Shown: piece by piece, positions 8,538-15,669 of the stretch
How the letters are laid out: every line of letters starts with the position of its first letter
Position numbering within the stretch: the stretch's first letter is position 1
Assembly: GCF_001528745.1 (NCBI RefSeq)
Contig: NZ_BCNS01000018.1
Location: forward strand, 62,001-126,000
DNA from: Marinobacterium profundum
Lineage (GTDB): Bacteria; Pseudomonadota; Gammaproteobacteria; Pseudomonadales; Balneatricaceae
Reading direction: 5' to 3'
Length of the DNA stretch: 64,000 bases
Notes under the pieces: generated by a model
Database searches by the model: none
What the model was told of the DNA's origin: nothing
Seen by the model: the letters and a program-made list of their open reading frames with translations, nothing else
Made by a program: the position numbers and the translations under genes

Positions 8538-9009
8538 TCCATACCCTCCTTATTGTTTTGCAATATGCGGATGCTTTTGCAGGCCACTTCTCAGCGGTAC
8601 TTAGAGAGCATTCGTCGATGATGAAGCTATATGATTTTATATTAATTTTATAGTTTGGCTCGTAGTCTGCAATTTCTCTGATGTTTCGAGCAGTAGTAAG
8701 TATGGTCGCCAAGCTACCTATACTGCTCGTCACAGTATTTTTTAATTTGTATGCTTCACTAGATTTCAATAGTCCATTTAATTCTTGTTTTCTTATCTCT
8801 GCATGTATTCTTCTCTTAATTTTTCCAGAGAGGAGGCTTGGTATATTTGCGTGTCCTTTTTCATCTATTCCAACTTCAGAAAGCATTTCTCTAGCTTTCC
8901 AGTATACGCTATAGTAATAGCGATTGAAGGCGCTTCTACAGAATAGCTCTGCATCGTTGCCATTATTCTCGTTAGCTAGCTGTGTAAGTGCGTCACCAAC
9001 TATTTTCAA
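8521..9009 (-). CDS. HEPN-like domain protein, candidate retron effector
   Basis: 162-residue all-helical protein resembling HEPN-type proteins: an N-terminal helix with RSAFNRYYYSVYWKAREML (25-43), His53, a middle basic segment, and ARNIREIADYE (107-117), which matches the C-terminal 'R..ADY' pattern of several HEPN families. Many HEPN proteins are RNases in toxin-antitoxin, abortive-infection and CRISPR systems. The canonical R-x4-6-H catalytic motif is not evident, so nuclease activity is uncertain. TTG start at 9009 preceded by AGGGAG; the next gene overlaps its 3' end. It begins 26 bp after the integrase stop, suggesting read-through from the integrase transcript. AT-rich, like the other cargo genes. 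Confidence 0.7.
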   Translation of the reverse strand: MKIVGDALTQLANENNGNDAELFCRSAFNRYYYSVYWKAREMLSEVGIDEKGHANIPSLLSGKIKRRIHAEIRKQELNGLLKSSEAYKLKNTVTSSIGSLATILTTARNIREIADYEPNYKINIKSYSFIIDECSLSTAEKWPAKASAYCKTIRRVWSELGL

Positions 9010-9035
9010 CTCATAACTCCCTATCGAGCGTGTTT

Positions 9036-10124
9036 CTAATTACCGGTTGAAGCCGGTATCCATCTTCCATATGTTTTTCGGATCATTCCCCAATCCTTAT
9101 GTCCCATCTGTTGAGCCACCCAAAGAGGATTCTTACCAGCGGACAATAGCATTGATGCAAAGGTATGTCTTGTCTGGTACGGGTTCCTGTAAGTCACGTC
9201 TGCGGCGTTGAGCGCCGGTATCCAGAGGCGCTTACGAATGATGTGATCGCCGGCCCAGGGTGTGTCTGATGAGGGGTCATGAAAGACTCGCAATGACTGA
9301 CCATTGCAAGTCGCTTGGGCTTCTATAGCTTCCCGTGCCTTGGGCTGTAGTTCCACTGTTCGCAGTCCTGATACGGTCTTGGTCGTCTTTTCACGTTTCC
9401 GAACGATGGCAGTGCGGATATGGACTCTATTGTTTGGTAAGTCCACATCTTGCCAGCGAAGCGCAATCAGTTCAGATGTGCGAAGGCCTGACCAGAATGC
9501 AAACTGTATAAGGTTGCGGCACTGTCCCTCCAACTGGTTTAGTATTCGATTGATTTCATCCTGGTTGAAGGGCTGAGGTTCACGGGTTTCGGGCGAGAGG
9601 TAGCGGAATCGGTCCATTGGATTTTGTTCAATGATGCCATCATAGAAGGCGTCTTGCAGCGCTTGGCGTAGCGGGCCAAGCACATTGTTGATCCGCTTGT
9701 TCGAAATGTTTATCTCATCCAGCCAGTCATAGACATAAGAAACATTGAAATCTTCTAGCGTGATTTGGCCGAACGCCGGAATGAGATGGTAATAAATTGC
9801 ACTGTTATAATCTCTGATAGTACTGTGTTGGCAACGCATCTCTGCCTTCTTGATCCATTGTTTTAGAGTTTCCTCGACAGTGACGAGAGCGCTCTTGTTC
9901 TTTGAAAATTTCAGGGCGTTCTTGCTATTGGGAAAGTGCTTTCCATAGTCGAAGTTTCCCATCGCTATCTCGAATAGAATAGCTTCTCGCTTACGAACGG
10001 CTTCCCTCACTGCCGTTTTTGTTGGTTTAATACGTAGAGACTCGCGGCAGCGAGTCCCGTTAAAGTTGAAGTCAATCACGATGCTGTTTCCGCGTGGACG
10101 GACGCCTGGGAAGTCTATACCCAT
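9036..10124 (-). CDS. int: Tyrosine recombinase (island integrase)
   Basis: 362-residue phage-type integrase expected to catalyse recombination at the ssrA core. The N-terminus (PGVRPRGNSIVIDFNFNG) resembles the arm-binding domain of DUF3596-type integrases; a SAM-like core-binding domain spans about 80-170. The catalytic domain shows RTSELIALRW (first Arg), TRHTFASMLL (His-x-x-Arg box region with Arg/His), GHKDWGMIRKTYGRW with the final His and the nucleophilic Tyr. It overlaps the preceding small gene by 10 bp, so it belongs to the island's main operon. It sits in the middle of the island, with the cargo between it and attL, which suggests the cargo was inserted between integrase and attachment site. 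Confidence 0.95.
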   Translation of the reverse strand: MGIDFPGVRPRGNSIVIDFNFNGTRCRESLRIKPTKTAVREAVRKREAILFEIAMGNFDYGKHFPNSKNALKFSKNKSALVTVEETLKQWIKKAEMRCQHSTIRDYNSAIYYHLIPAFGQITLEDFNVSYVYDWLDEINISNKRINNVLGPLRQALQDAFYDGIIEQNPMDRFRYLSPETREPQPFNQDEINRILNQLEGQCRNLIQFAFWSGLRTSELIALRWQDVDLPNNRVHIRTAIVRKREKTTKTVSGLRTVELQPKAREAIEAQATCNGQSLRVFHDPSSDTPWAGDHIIRKRLWIPALNAADVTYRNPYQTRHTFASMLLSAGKNPLWVAQQMGHKDWGMIRKTYGRWIPASTGN

Positions 10125-10423
10125 TCTTTGATTTCTCCTTCAACCGGTGTGACGAAGAAATGAGTCGGCGTTTCAAAGAGATAGCAAATTATAGTCGCTC
10201 TCTTTGTATAGCCTTGCTTAGCCTTCTTTGCGCTGTGGAGCTTTTTGAAGCGGAATGCAAGCTCAGGCCTAATAGTCCAGTACCAGCTATACAAATAGTC
10301 ATTCTCGTTAAAGGAGTGGAGGTATTCGTCCGATCTTTCTTCATTGATTACGTAACCAAGGCACTTTGTTCCGCCGGGAAGGCTGAACTCTTTCTTCAAT
10401 CGCTCTTGTGCTAATCTATCCAT
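10115..10423 (-). CDS. Small conserved island protein between xis and int
   Basis: 102 residues beginning MDRLAQERLKKEF; a GGAGAGA ribosome site lies 5-11 bp before the ATG. Rich in aromatic and basic residues (ENDYLYSWYWTIRPELAFRFKKL), no transmembrane segment or recognised domain. It starts 12 bp after the excisionase-like gene and overlaps the integrase start, so all three are likely co-translated. Position suggests a role with recombination or its control, but that is only inference from context. Confidence 0.7.
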   Translation of the reverse strand: MDRLAQERLKKEFSLPGGTKCLGYVINEERSDEYLHSFNENDYLYSWYWTIRPELAFRFKKLHSAKKAKQGYTKRATIICYLFETPTHFFVTPVEGEIKEWV

Positions 10424-10435
10424 TTTTATCTCTCC

Positions 10436-10612
10436 TCAAACGCCTGTTAGAAGCCACTTTTCTAGTGCCTGGATGTTGATAAGAACGCGACCGTTAGGCG
10501 CCTTTATCCAGTGTATCTTTTCGCGCAATACACCTTTCTTTTTCAGAGCGCGTAGAGATTCTTGGGACATGCCTGTTTCTTCAGATATTTTCTGAATCGT
10601 TTTCCAGTTCAT
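10436..10612 (-). CDS. Excisionase-like helix-turn-helix protein (58 aa)
   Basis: Short gene encoding a 58-residue protein starting MNWKTIQKISEETG, with a helix-turn-helix (KISEETGMSQESLRALKKKG) and the segment KIHWIKAPNGRVLINIQALEKW, the pattern seen in excisionase/AlpA-type winged-helix proteins of phages and islands. Its ATG overlaps the stop of the preceding gene (ATGA, 10609-10612). It lies one gene upstream of the integrase. Expected role: recombination directionality factor, and possibly a transcription regulator of the island. Confidence 0.85.
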   Translation of the reverse strand: MNWKTIQKISEETGMSQESLRALKKKGVLREKIHWIKAPNGRVLINIQALEKWLLTGV

Positions 10613-10881
10613 CGGTTGATTTCCTTAAGACGTGCGAAAGCCTCCCGGTTCTTTTTCAAGAACAGGATGGGATCGGTAGTTAGGTTAAGTTTTAAAGTGT
10701 TTGGGCAGTTGCCCGAAGGGAAGATCTTAAAGTTTTCAGTCGGAGTCAGATGACTCGTAACCCGTAAACTTGTTTCCGAATCTAGCTGATAAAAATTGTT
10801 TTGTAAATAGTCTGGACCGGTCTCCAGTAAATATATTTTGGTGGTATTGGTGATCAAGGTAAAGCTGTCGCTTTGCGACAT
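10609..10881 (-). CDS. Island hypothetical protein (90 aa)
   Basis: Predicted 90-residue protein starting MSQSDSFTLITNTT with a GGTGAAG ribosome site directly upstream. The reading frame extends further upstream to 11070, but that part is proline/arginine-rich and runs through a GC-rich hairpin, so I take the internal ATG at 10881. No domain recognised. It is rich in Thr, Asn and Leu, and its stop overlaps the start of the excisionase-like gene, indicating translational coupling. Base composition is lower in GC than gpA upstream. Confidence 0.6.
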   Translation of the reverse strand: MSQSDSFTLITNTTKIYLLETGPDYLQNNFYQLDSETSLRVTSHLTPTENFKIFPSGNCPNTLKLNLTTDPILFLKKNREAFARLKEINR

Positions 10882-10930
10882 CTTCACCTTATTCCATTCT
10901 ATCTTGCTCCGTGGCGGTAAAGGATTGCCA

Positions 10931-10969
10931 CGACCGGTTCCTCCCCGCAAGCGGGGGCCCCTCCGGTCG
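10931..10969. other. Nested GC-rich hairpin in island
   Basis: Outer arms CGACCGG / CCGGTCG enclose an inner perfect hairpin CCCCGC-AA-GCGGGG. It lies in the 134-bp gap between two small island genes. It has no T-run, so a simple terminator is unlikely; an attenuator or a single-strand replication origin for the gpA system are alternatives. Confidence 0.55.
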
Positions 10970-11015
10970 AGTCCCTCCTTGACCTTAAGCTTGACCATCT
11001 GAGCGCTACTCGGGT

Positions 11016-11309
11016 TTAGTGCTCTGAGACAGGGGCGCCCGTATCGTTGAGCAGCAGGTAATCCCCGCACAGTTCAGTTTTTACCAGTTGCTCCATGCTA
11101 TCGGCGAAACGAACCAGGATTTCTATCTCGTCGTTCATGGTTAGCACACCACAGACGACCCCGATGGCTTCGATTGGAGGTGCTGGCAGCGTGTCCCGAT
11201 CTTCTAGGCGGATCACTTCCCTGTTAACCAATGCGAATGCCTCCTGGAGTTCAAAGCTCAGTTCCGGATTCCAGTCACCAACCGTTGTCATTTCGTATTC
11301 TTCGCCCAC
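11016..11309 (-). CDS. Small island protein downstream of gpA
   Basis: 97-residue acidic protein (MGEEYEMTTVGDWNPELSF...), GTG start at 11309 with a GGAG site; an ATG six codons further in is an alternative. No recognised domain. It follows the gpA-type gene by 40 bp, on the same strand. Small acidic genes in this position are common in P2-like elements, but I cannot assign a function. Confidence 0.6.
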   Translation of the reverse strand: MGEEYEMTTVGDWNPELSFELQEAFALVNREVIRLEDRDTLPAPPIEAIGVVCGVLTMNDEIEILVRFADSMEQLVKTELCGDYLLLNDTGAPVSEH

Positions 11310-11349
11310 TTTTCTATCTCCGATTTGTTCGGTTCTTCACTGCGTACAC

Positions 11350-13161
11350 TTATTGACACAAGTCCAAGACAGGCCGCATTCGCGCCCTGTGTCCGGAGTC
11401 CACAGGGGGCGAATGCGCTCCACCTGTGACTAATTTCCAAAGGCGAGTGCGGGTGACAATCCGCGTGCTATCAGCAAGCAGTCCGATGATGCGAGGTGCT
11501 TTCGGGTCGCCGTACACGGTAATCGCGTCTGTATCCACTTCGCCGGTTTCTGGGTCGAATGGTTGCTTGCGTTCATACAGTGACTGGATGGGTCGCAATA
11601 CCCGCCGCATGATCGGCCCGCCCATGACCATAACGAATGCAGCCCACTCCGAAGCATCAGCCGCCAGCGTTGCTTGCTGGACAACCACGGGGGAAGGGGC
11701 TTCTTGTTCAGATCGGGCGAGCCTTCGAAGTTCTCGCCAGACTGTGACGCTGGGGCCGCCGATAAACTGAAACTGGCGGATATTGAAGGTACTTGCCCAG
11801 GCGTCGATTGCCCTGGCAGACTCTTTCGCATCCTGACCGTTTTTATCAACGTCCAGGTACTCGCCGTCGATGTTCTTGGCGATGTACTTTGCGACGTAGC
11901 CGGCAGCACTGCCGCGATTTGGGTCTATAGCCTTTGCGGTGAAGCGATGTTTGGCAGCGCCTTTTTCGTCCGGATTGCTGCGCAGTGCATAGTCGTGAAA
12001 AATGCCGCGCACCTCGTCGCACTTGGATGGCTCCATGAACAACAGCAGGTGCCAATGCGGTGTGCCGTCGTGGTTGGGTTCCACAACACGGATGCCATAG
12101 ACATGCAGGCCATTGCGATGCAGTTTGGCGCGGATACATTGGAATAGGTTGGTCAGGTATTGGTGCGCTTGATCGGGAGTTGTGCCGTCGTATCGTGGGT
12201 TTTTCCCGCCGCGCTTTAGCCTGGCGTGCATCCGCGATGGTGTGGTGATGGTGTAAAACTCGCCGCAGTGTCCCAGGTGTTGTGCGACTAGCTCAAAGCC
12301 TTTTATTCTGGTCATCAATTCAGCCCGACGTACTGCGGGATTAGCGACGGACTTATCGTGTAGCTCCTTGAGGCTGAACTGGTCGCCAGCATCGTTCTCG
12401 ATATAGGTGTTTTCCAGGTACGCAGCATTGCGCTCTTTCTGGCGTTTTCTTGCCGCCTTTGTAAAGCGGCTGGAGTAGGCCGAGCGCTGCGAACAGACCA
12501 ACCCTATATCTCTAGCGATTGATTCGATGGTGCGCCGCTGTAGCCCCAGCACTTTACGCATCCACCACCGTTCGCTGCACATGCGCTTGATGCAGGGGTA
12601 AAGATCGCCCTGGAAGTCTTTCGGGCTTGGGGCTGTCAGCTTGTATTGCTGTACGAGGTTGCTGGTCCAGTCGAATGCCGCCGCTGAATAGCGGTTGTGT
12701 TCAGCCACAGTCGTGCACTCCTGTGCCCGCCTGCGGCAGAATCGCTTAATGTCGTCCAATTCGGCAGAGAGGTTCAGGTCTTGGATGGACAGACGGCTGT
12801 CGATACCGAGCAGACTGCGGTTAGCTTCGACGTAACTGCTTTCCTGAACAGCAAGGAGATAGCCACCGGCCAGCTCTGGCACCAGGGCTTCATGCTTGAG
12901 AAAGATGCGCTTGCGGAAGTCGTGGCACTCGTGGGTGCCATAGTCACGGAGCAGGTCACAGGCCGCATCAGCGGAATGCTGTGACGAAGTTGTGACGAGA
13001 TTGTGCCAAACCGGGGACCGGTGTGGACCATTGGAGACTAGTTGGGAATTCTGGGGAGGGGGACTACAGGCCGCATGGTTGCTGGCCTGTAGTGGTCTGG
13101 AGCGGTCTAGGCCGTTCCTGCATTTGGTGGAGGTGGCGGGTTTCGAACCCGCGTCCGCCAA
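11350..13161 (-). CDS. P2 gpA-family rolling-circle replication endonuclease
   Basis: Replication initiator that nicks its own origin and stays covalently bound to the 5' end. Up to 603 residues from the TTG at 13161. Family motifs: RRAELMTRIKGFE (278-290), TITTPSRMH (304-312), VYGIRVVEPNHDGTPHWHLLLF (354-375) with the metal-binding HWH at 369-371, and GYVAKYIAKNIDG (421-433) with the two catalytic tyrosines Y422 and Y426, equivalent to Y450/Y454 of P2 gpA. The region DAWASTFNIRQFQFIGGPSV also matches P2. The N-terminal ~65 residues are Pro/Ser/Asn-rich and unlike the family, and no ATG occurs before the conserved part, so the true start is unclear. The frame starts inside ssrA and crosses the attachment core. 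First gene of the island operon. Confidence 0.92.
   Translation of the reverse strand: MADAGSKPATSTKCRNGLDRSRPLQASNHAACSPPPQNSQLVSNGPHRSPVWHNLVTTSSQHSADAACDLLRDYGTHECHDFRKRIFLKHEALVPELAGGYLLAVQESSYVEANRSLLGIDSRLSIQDLNLSAELDDIKRFCRRRAQECTTVAEHNRYSAAAFDWTSNLVQQYKLTAPSPKDFQGDLYPCIKRMCSERWWMRKVLGLQRRTIESIARDIGLVCSQRSAYSSRFTKAARKRQKERNAAYLENTYIENDAGDQFSLKELHDKSVANPAVRRAELMTRIKGFELVAQHLGHCGEFYTITTPSRMHARLKRGGKNPRYDGTTPDQAHQYLTNLFQCIRAKLHRNGLHVYGIRVVEPNHDGTPHWHLLLFMEPSKCDEVRGIFHDYALRSNPDEKGAAKHRFTAKAIDPNRGSAAGYVAKYIAKNIDGEYLDVDKNGQDAKESARAIDAWASTFNIRQFQFIGGPSVTVWRELRRLARSEQEAPSPVVVQQATLAADASEWAAFVMVMGGPIMRRVLRPIQSLYERKQPFDPETGEVDTDAITVYGDPKAPRIIGLLADSTRIVTRTRLWKLVTGGAHSPPVDSGHRARMRPVLDLCQ
11375..11417. 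repeat. 17-bp inverted repeat near the end of gpA, candidate replication origin
   Basis: Arms 11375-11391 (CGCATTCGCGCCCTGTG) and 11401-11417 match as reverse complements at 16 of 17 positions around a 9-nt loop. It lies within the last codons of the gpA-like gene. Rolling-circle origins commonly adopt cruciforms, and P2-related phages keep their origin inside the A gene, so this is a candidate double-strand origin. It could also act as a structured 3' end of the coding region. Confidence 0.5.
13122..13149. repeat. attR core within ssrA (28-bp direct repeat)
   Basis: Identical to 6581-6608. It covers the 3' end of ssrA (13125-13149) and three bases beyond, so the insertion leaves the tmRNA gene intact. 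Sequence left of 13122 is island, right of 13149 is native ssrA. Confidence 0.92.
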
Positions 13162-13483
13162 TCCTCTGCCTTAAGATCTACATGCTTAGGCATCTCAATT
13201 AAATTAACCCGTCGCGACCCGAGAGCCAGGGTGCTGTGGGCGAGCCTCTTTAGTTTTAACCGTTCAGCTTGAGACAAAGCATCCAGGCGATTCTGTCTCC
13301 AATGACACCGCAAAACCTCTGAGTTACAGACACCTTAGAGAGCGGCGCTAGCGGCCTTAAGCTGCTAGAGCGTAGTTATCGTCGTTAGCAACTATAACTG
13401 TGTAGTGACGGATTTACGAGATTCACTACAAACTCGACATGCACCCAAGGGTTCGTAATCAGCGTCGAAGCCAAGTCACCCCC
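13125..13483 (-). ncRNA. ssrA: tmRNA
   Basis: Transfer-messenger RNA that rescues stalled ribosomes with SmpB. The 5' end GGGGGUGACUUGGCUUCGACGC and the 3' end with T-arm GGTTCGAAACCC, acceptor and encoded CCA pair to form the tRNA-like domain. The tag reading frame (13357-13389) reads ANDDNYALAA followed by TAA, as in pseudomonads. Length about 359 nt. A TATACT hexamer at 13496-13501 is a plausible -10 element. smpB lies 98 bp upstream on the same strand. The 3' end is the integration site of the island, so the native terminator is no longer adjacent. Confidence 0.97.
13357..13389 (-). other. tmRNA proteolysis-tag reading frame
   Basis: Codons GCT AAC GAC GAT AAC TAC GCT CTA GCA GCT then TAA encode ANDDNYALAA, the degradation tag added to stalled peptides. 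The last residues LAA are the ClpXP recognition element. Confidence 0.95.
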
Positions 13484-13581
13484 GTAGATGCGGCCAGTAT
13501 ACGGTTTTTCTAGCAGGAGTGGTATCTTTTTGCAGCCCGCAAAACGCAGCGTTTTTAACAGGCTGTAAAAAGAGGGGGAGG

Positions 13582-14055
13582 CTAGTGTGTAGCCAGTGCG
13601 CGCTGTTTCTCGCGTTCGCCTTCACGGTCTTTTTCGGTAGCGCGTTTGTCGTGCAGTTTCTTGCCTTTTACGAGGGCAATTTCGCATTTGACCCGGCCGC
13701 CTTTCCAGTACATGGCCAGCGCCACGCAGGTGTGGCCCTTGGCCTGGGTTGCGACTTCCAGCTTGTCGATCTGACGACGGTGCAGCAGCAGTTTGCGATC
13801 GCGCCTGGGGTCTGCAACCACATGGGTGCAAGCGCTGAGCAGTGGAGTGAAGTGAGCGCCCACGAGCCATGCCTCATCGTTTTTGAGGATGACGTAGGAG
13901 TCGACCAGTTGTGCGCGGCCCTCGCGCAAGCTCTTAACTTCCCAACCGGTGAGGGCGACACCTGCTTCGAATTTTTCTTCGATGCTGTATTCGTGCCGTG
14001 CCTTCTTGTTGAGACAGATTGTCGAGCTGGTGTTCTTGGATTTCTTGGTTGCCAT
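13582..14055 (-). CDS. smpB: SsrA-binding protein SmpB
   Basis: 157-residue partner of tmRNA that binds the tRNA-like domain and places it in the stalled ribosome. Signature stretches are [31 protein letters not shown] (around residue 38), HFTPLL and the C-terminal basic tail [21 protein letters not shown], which folds into the mRNA channel. Length matches the family. It lies directly upstream of ssrA on the same strand, the common arrangement. Confidence 0.97.
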   Translation of the reverse strand: MATKKSKNTSSTICLNKKARHEYSIEEKFEAGVALTGWEVKSLREGRAQLVDSYVILKNDEAWLVGAHFTPLLSACTHVVADPRRDRKLLLHRRQIDKLEVATQAKGHTCVALAMYWKGGRVKCEIALVKGKKLHDKRATEKDREGEREKQRALATH

Positions 14056-14290
14056 GGTGGGCGATTATATCGATGCACTGTCGAGCTGGAAAGCAGGACC
14101 TTGAGTTTCGCGGCTGACAAATGCAAAAAAACAGCCCAGGTGGGGTAAAACGGTTGCCTGAATCCGGCAAAATAGGAAGAATGCCCCGTTTTGCGTTGTG
14201 AAGTTCGAGTGCCGGCACCGCTCAGGTGTTGCATTTATAGGTATCTGCATTCGCAGACAGCGCGATTTGATAGCTTTGATAGAGGCAAAT

Positions 14291-15655
14291 ATGCAGGAAC
14301 GGCAGTCGATACATGGTACCTGGGCCAACCGCTGGATCTTTATTCTGGCAGCGACCGGCTCGGCCGTCGGTCTGGGCAATATCTGGAAATTCCCCTACAT
14401 CACCGGAGAGAATGGTGGTGGTGCCTTTGTACTGGTCTATCTGGTCTGCATCCTGCTGGTCGGCGTGCCCATCATGATGGGCGAAGCGCTGATCGGGCGG
14501 CGTGCGCGCACTAACCCCGTCAATGCCATGAAGATCACCGCCAGCGAGTCGGGTCTTTCAACCGGTTGGCAGGCCATCGGCTGGATGGCGGCACTGGCGG
14601 GTTTCCTGATCTTCAGTTTCTACTCGGTGGTGGCCGGCTGGGTGCTGAACTATATCGCTGGCATGGTGCGCGGTGACTATATCGATATGGGGCGGGATCA
14701 GGCCGCAGCCCAGTTCGAACTGCTGCTGGCAGATCCCAAATTGATGCTGGTCTGGCATTCGGTATTTGTTGTGCTGGTGATGCTGGTCGTGGTCGGTGGC
14801 GTTAACAAGGGGATTGAGCGCGCTACCCGTATCATGATGCCGGCGCTTTTTGCCTTGCTGGCGCTACTGCTGGGCTACTCCTTTACGACCGGGCATTTCA
14901 CTGAGGGTCTGGAGTTTCTGTTCCATTTTGCGCCTGAAGATCTGACCTGGGACAGCGTGCTGGTGGCTCTGGGGCACTCCTTCTTCACGCTGTCCCTGGG
15001 GATGGGGGCCATTTTGGCCTACGGCTCCTATATGCCCAAGAATGCGTCTATTGGCGGCACCGTTATGACAATTGCCTTTCTGGATACTCTGGTTGCGCTG
15101 GCGGCGGGCATGGCGATTTTCCCTATCGTATTCGCCAACGAGCTGGATCCCGGCGCGGGCCCAGGGTTGATGTTTATCACCCTGCCGGTGGCCTTTGGTC
15201 AGATGCCAGGCGGTCAGCTGTTTGGCTTCCTGTTCTTCCTGCTGGTGGGTGTTGCCGCCTGGACATCGGCGATTTCGCTGATGGAGCCGGCAACGGCCTG
15301 GCTGGTTGAGCGGCTCAAGCTGGAGCGCCTGCCGGCCTGTCTTATTCTGGGTGCTGCGGGCTGGGCCATGGGGATTCTGAGTCTGGGGTCCTTCAACGTG
15401 CTGGCGGACTTCAAGCTCCTGGGGATGACCACCTTCGATTTTCTCGATTTCGTGACGGCCAATATCATGTTGCCGCTCGGCGGGCTCTTCCTGGCGATCT
15501 ATGTAGGCTGGTTTATGCAGCGCACGGCAATCATGGATGAGCTGGCGATGAAAAAGCCACTGCACTTTATTTTGTGGTACGGCGCGGTGCGATTCGTGGC
15601 GCCGGTTGCGGTGGCGATAATATTCGCGCTTAATCTGTATCAAAAATTGGCCTGA
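14291..15655 (+). CDS. Sodium-dependent neurotransmitter-symporter (NSS/SNF) family transporter
   Basis: 454-residue inner-membrane Na+ symporter of the LeuT/TnaT family, probably importing an amino acid. The N-terminal family signature ATGSAVGLGNIWKFPYITGENGGGAFVL forms TM1 with its unwound substrate/Na+ site; about 11-12 hydrophobic segments follow. I chose the ATG at 14291, since it gives the usual N-terminus (QSIHGTWANRWIFIL) and has AGAGG upstream; a longer frame exists to 14198. It stands between smpB and ratA, on the strand opposite smpB. The substrate cannot be deduced. Confidence 0.93.
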   Translation: MQERQSIHGTWANRWIFILAATGSAVGLGNIWKFPYITGENGGGAFVLVYLVCILLVGVPIMMGEALIGRRARTNPVNAMKITASESGLSTGWQAIGWMAALAGFLIFSFYSVVAGWVLNYIAGMVRGDYIDMGRDQAAAQFELLLADPKLMLVWHSVFVVLVMLVVVGGVNKGIERATRIMMPALFALLALLLGYSFTTGHFTEGLEFLFHFAPEDLTWDSVLVALGHSFFTLSLGMGAILAYGSYMPKNASIGGTVMTIAFLDTLVALAAGMAIFPIVFANELDPGAGPGLMFITLPVAFGQMPGGQLFGFLFFLLVGVAAWTSAISLMEPATAWLVERLKLERLPACLILGAAGWAMGILSLGSFNVLADFKLLGMTTFDFLDFVTANIMLPLGGLFLAIYVGWFMQRTAIMDELAMKKPLHFILWYGAVRFVAPVAVAIIFALNLYQKLA

Positions 15656-15669
15656 AGGACGCTTATCCG

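Larger units (their letters stand above)
6581..13149. mobile_element. ssrA-integrated satellite-like genomic island with retron cargo
   Basis: About 6.5 kb bounded by identical 28-bp repeats that correspond to the tRNA-like 3' end of ssrA. All genes are on the minus strand, like ssrA. Contents from attR: P2 gpA-like replication initiator, two small genes, excisionase-like HTH gene, small conserved gene, tyrosine integrase, then an AT-rich block with a HEPN-like gene, a winged-helix-like gene, a stem-loop RNA candidate and a retron-type reverse transcriptase. No structural, packaging or lysis genes occur. The replication part has host-like GC while the cargo is clearly AT-rich, suggesting a mosaic. 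Best reading: an integrative, rolling-circle-replicating phage satellite or plasmid-like element that carries a defence-type cargo next to attL. Confidence 0.9.

Noticed and set aside
6581-13149. Island as a complete P2-like prophage
   Set aside because: Only int, xis-like and gpA-like genes occur; no capsid, portal, terminase, tail, holin or lysin genes in 6.5 kb.
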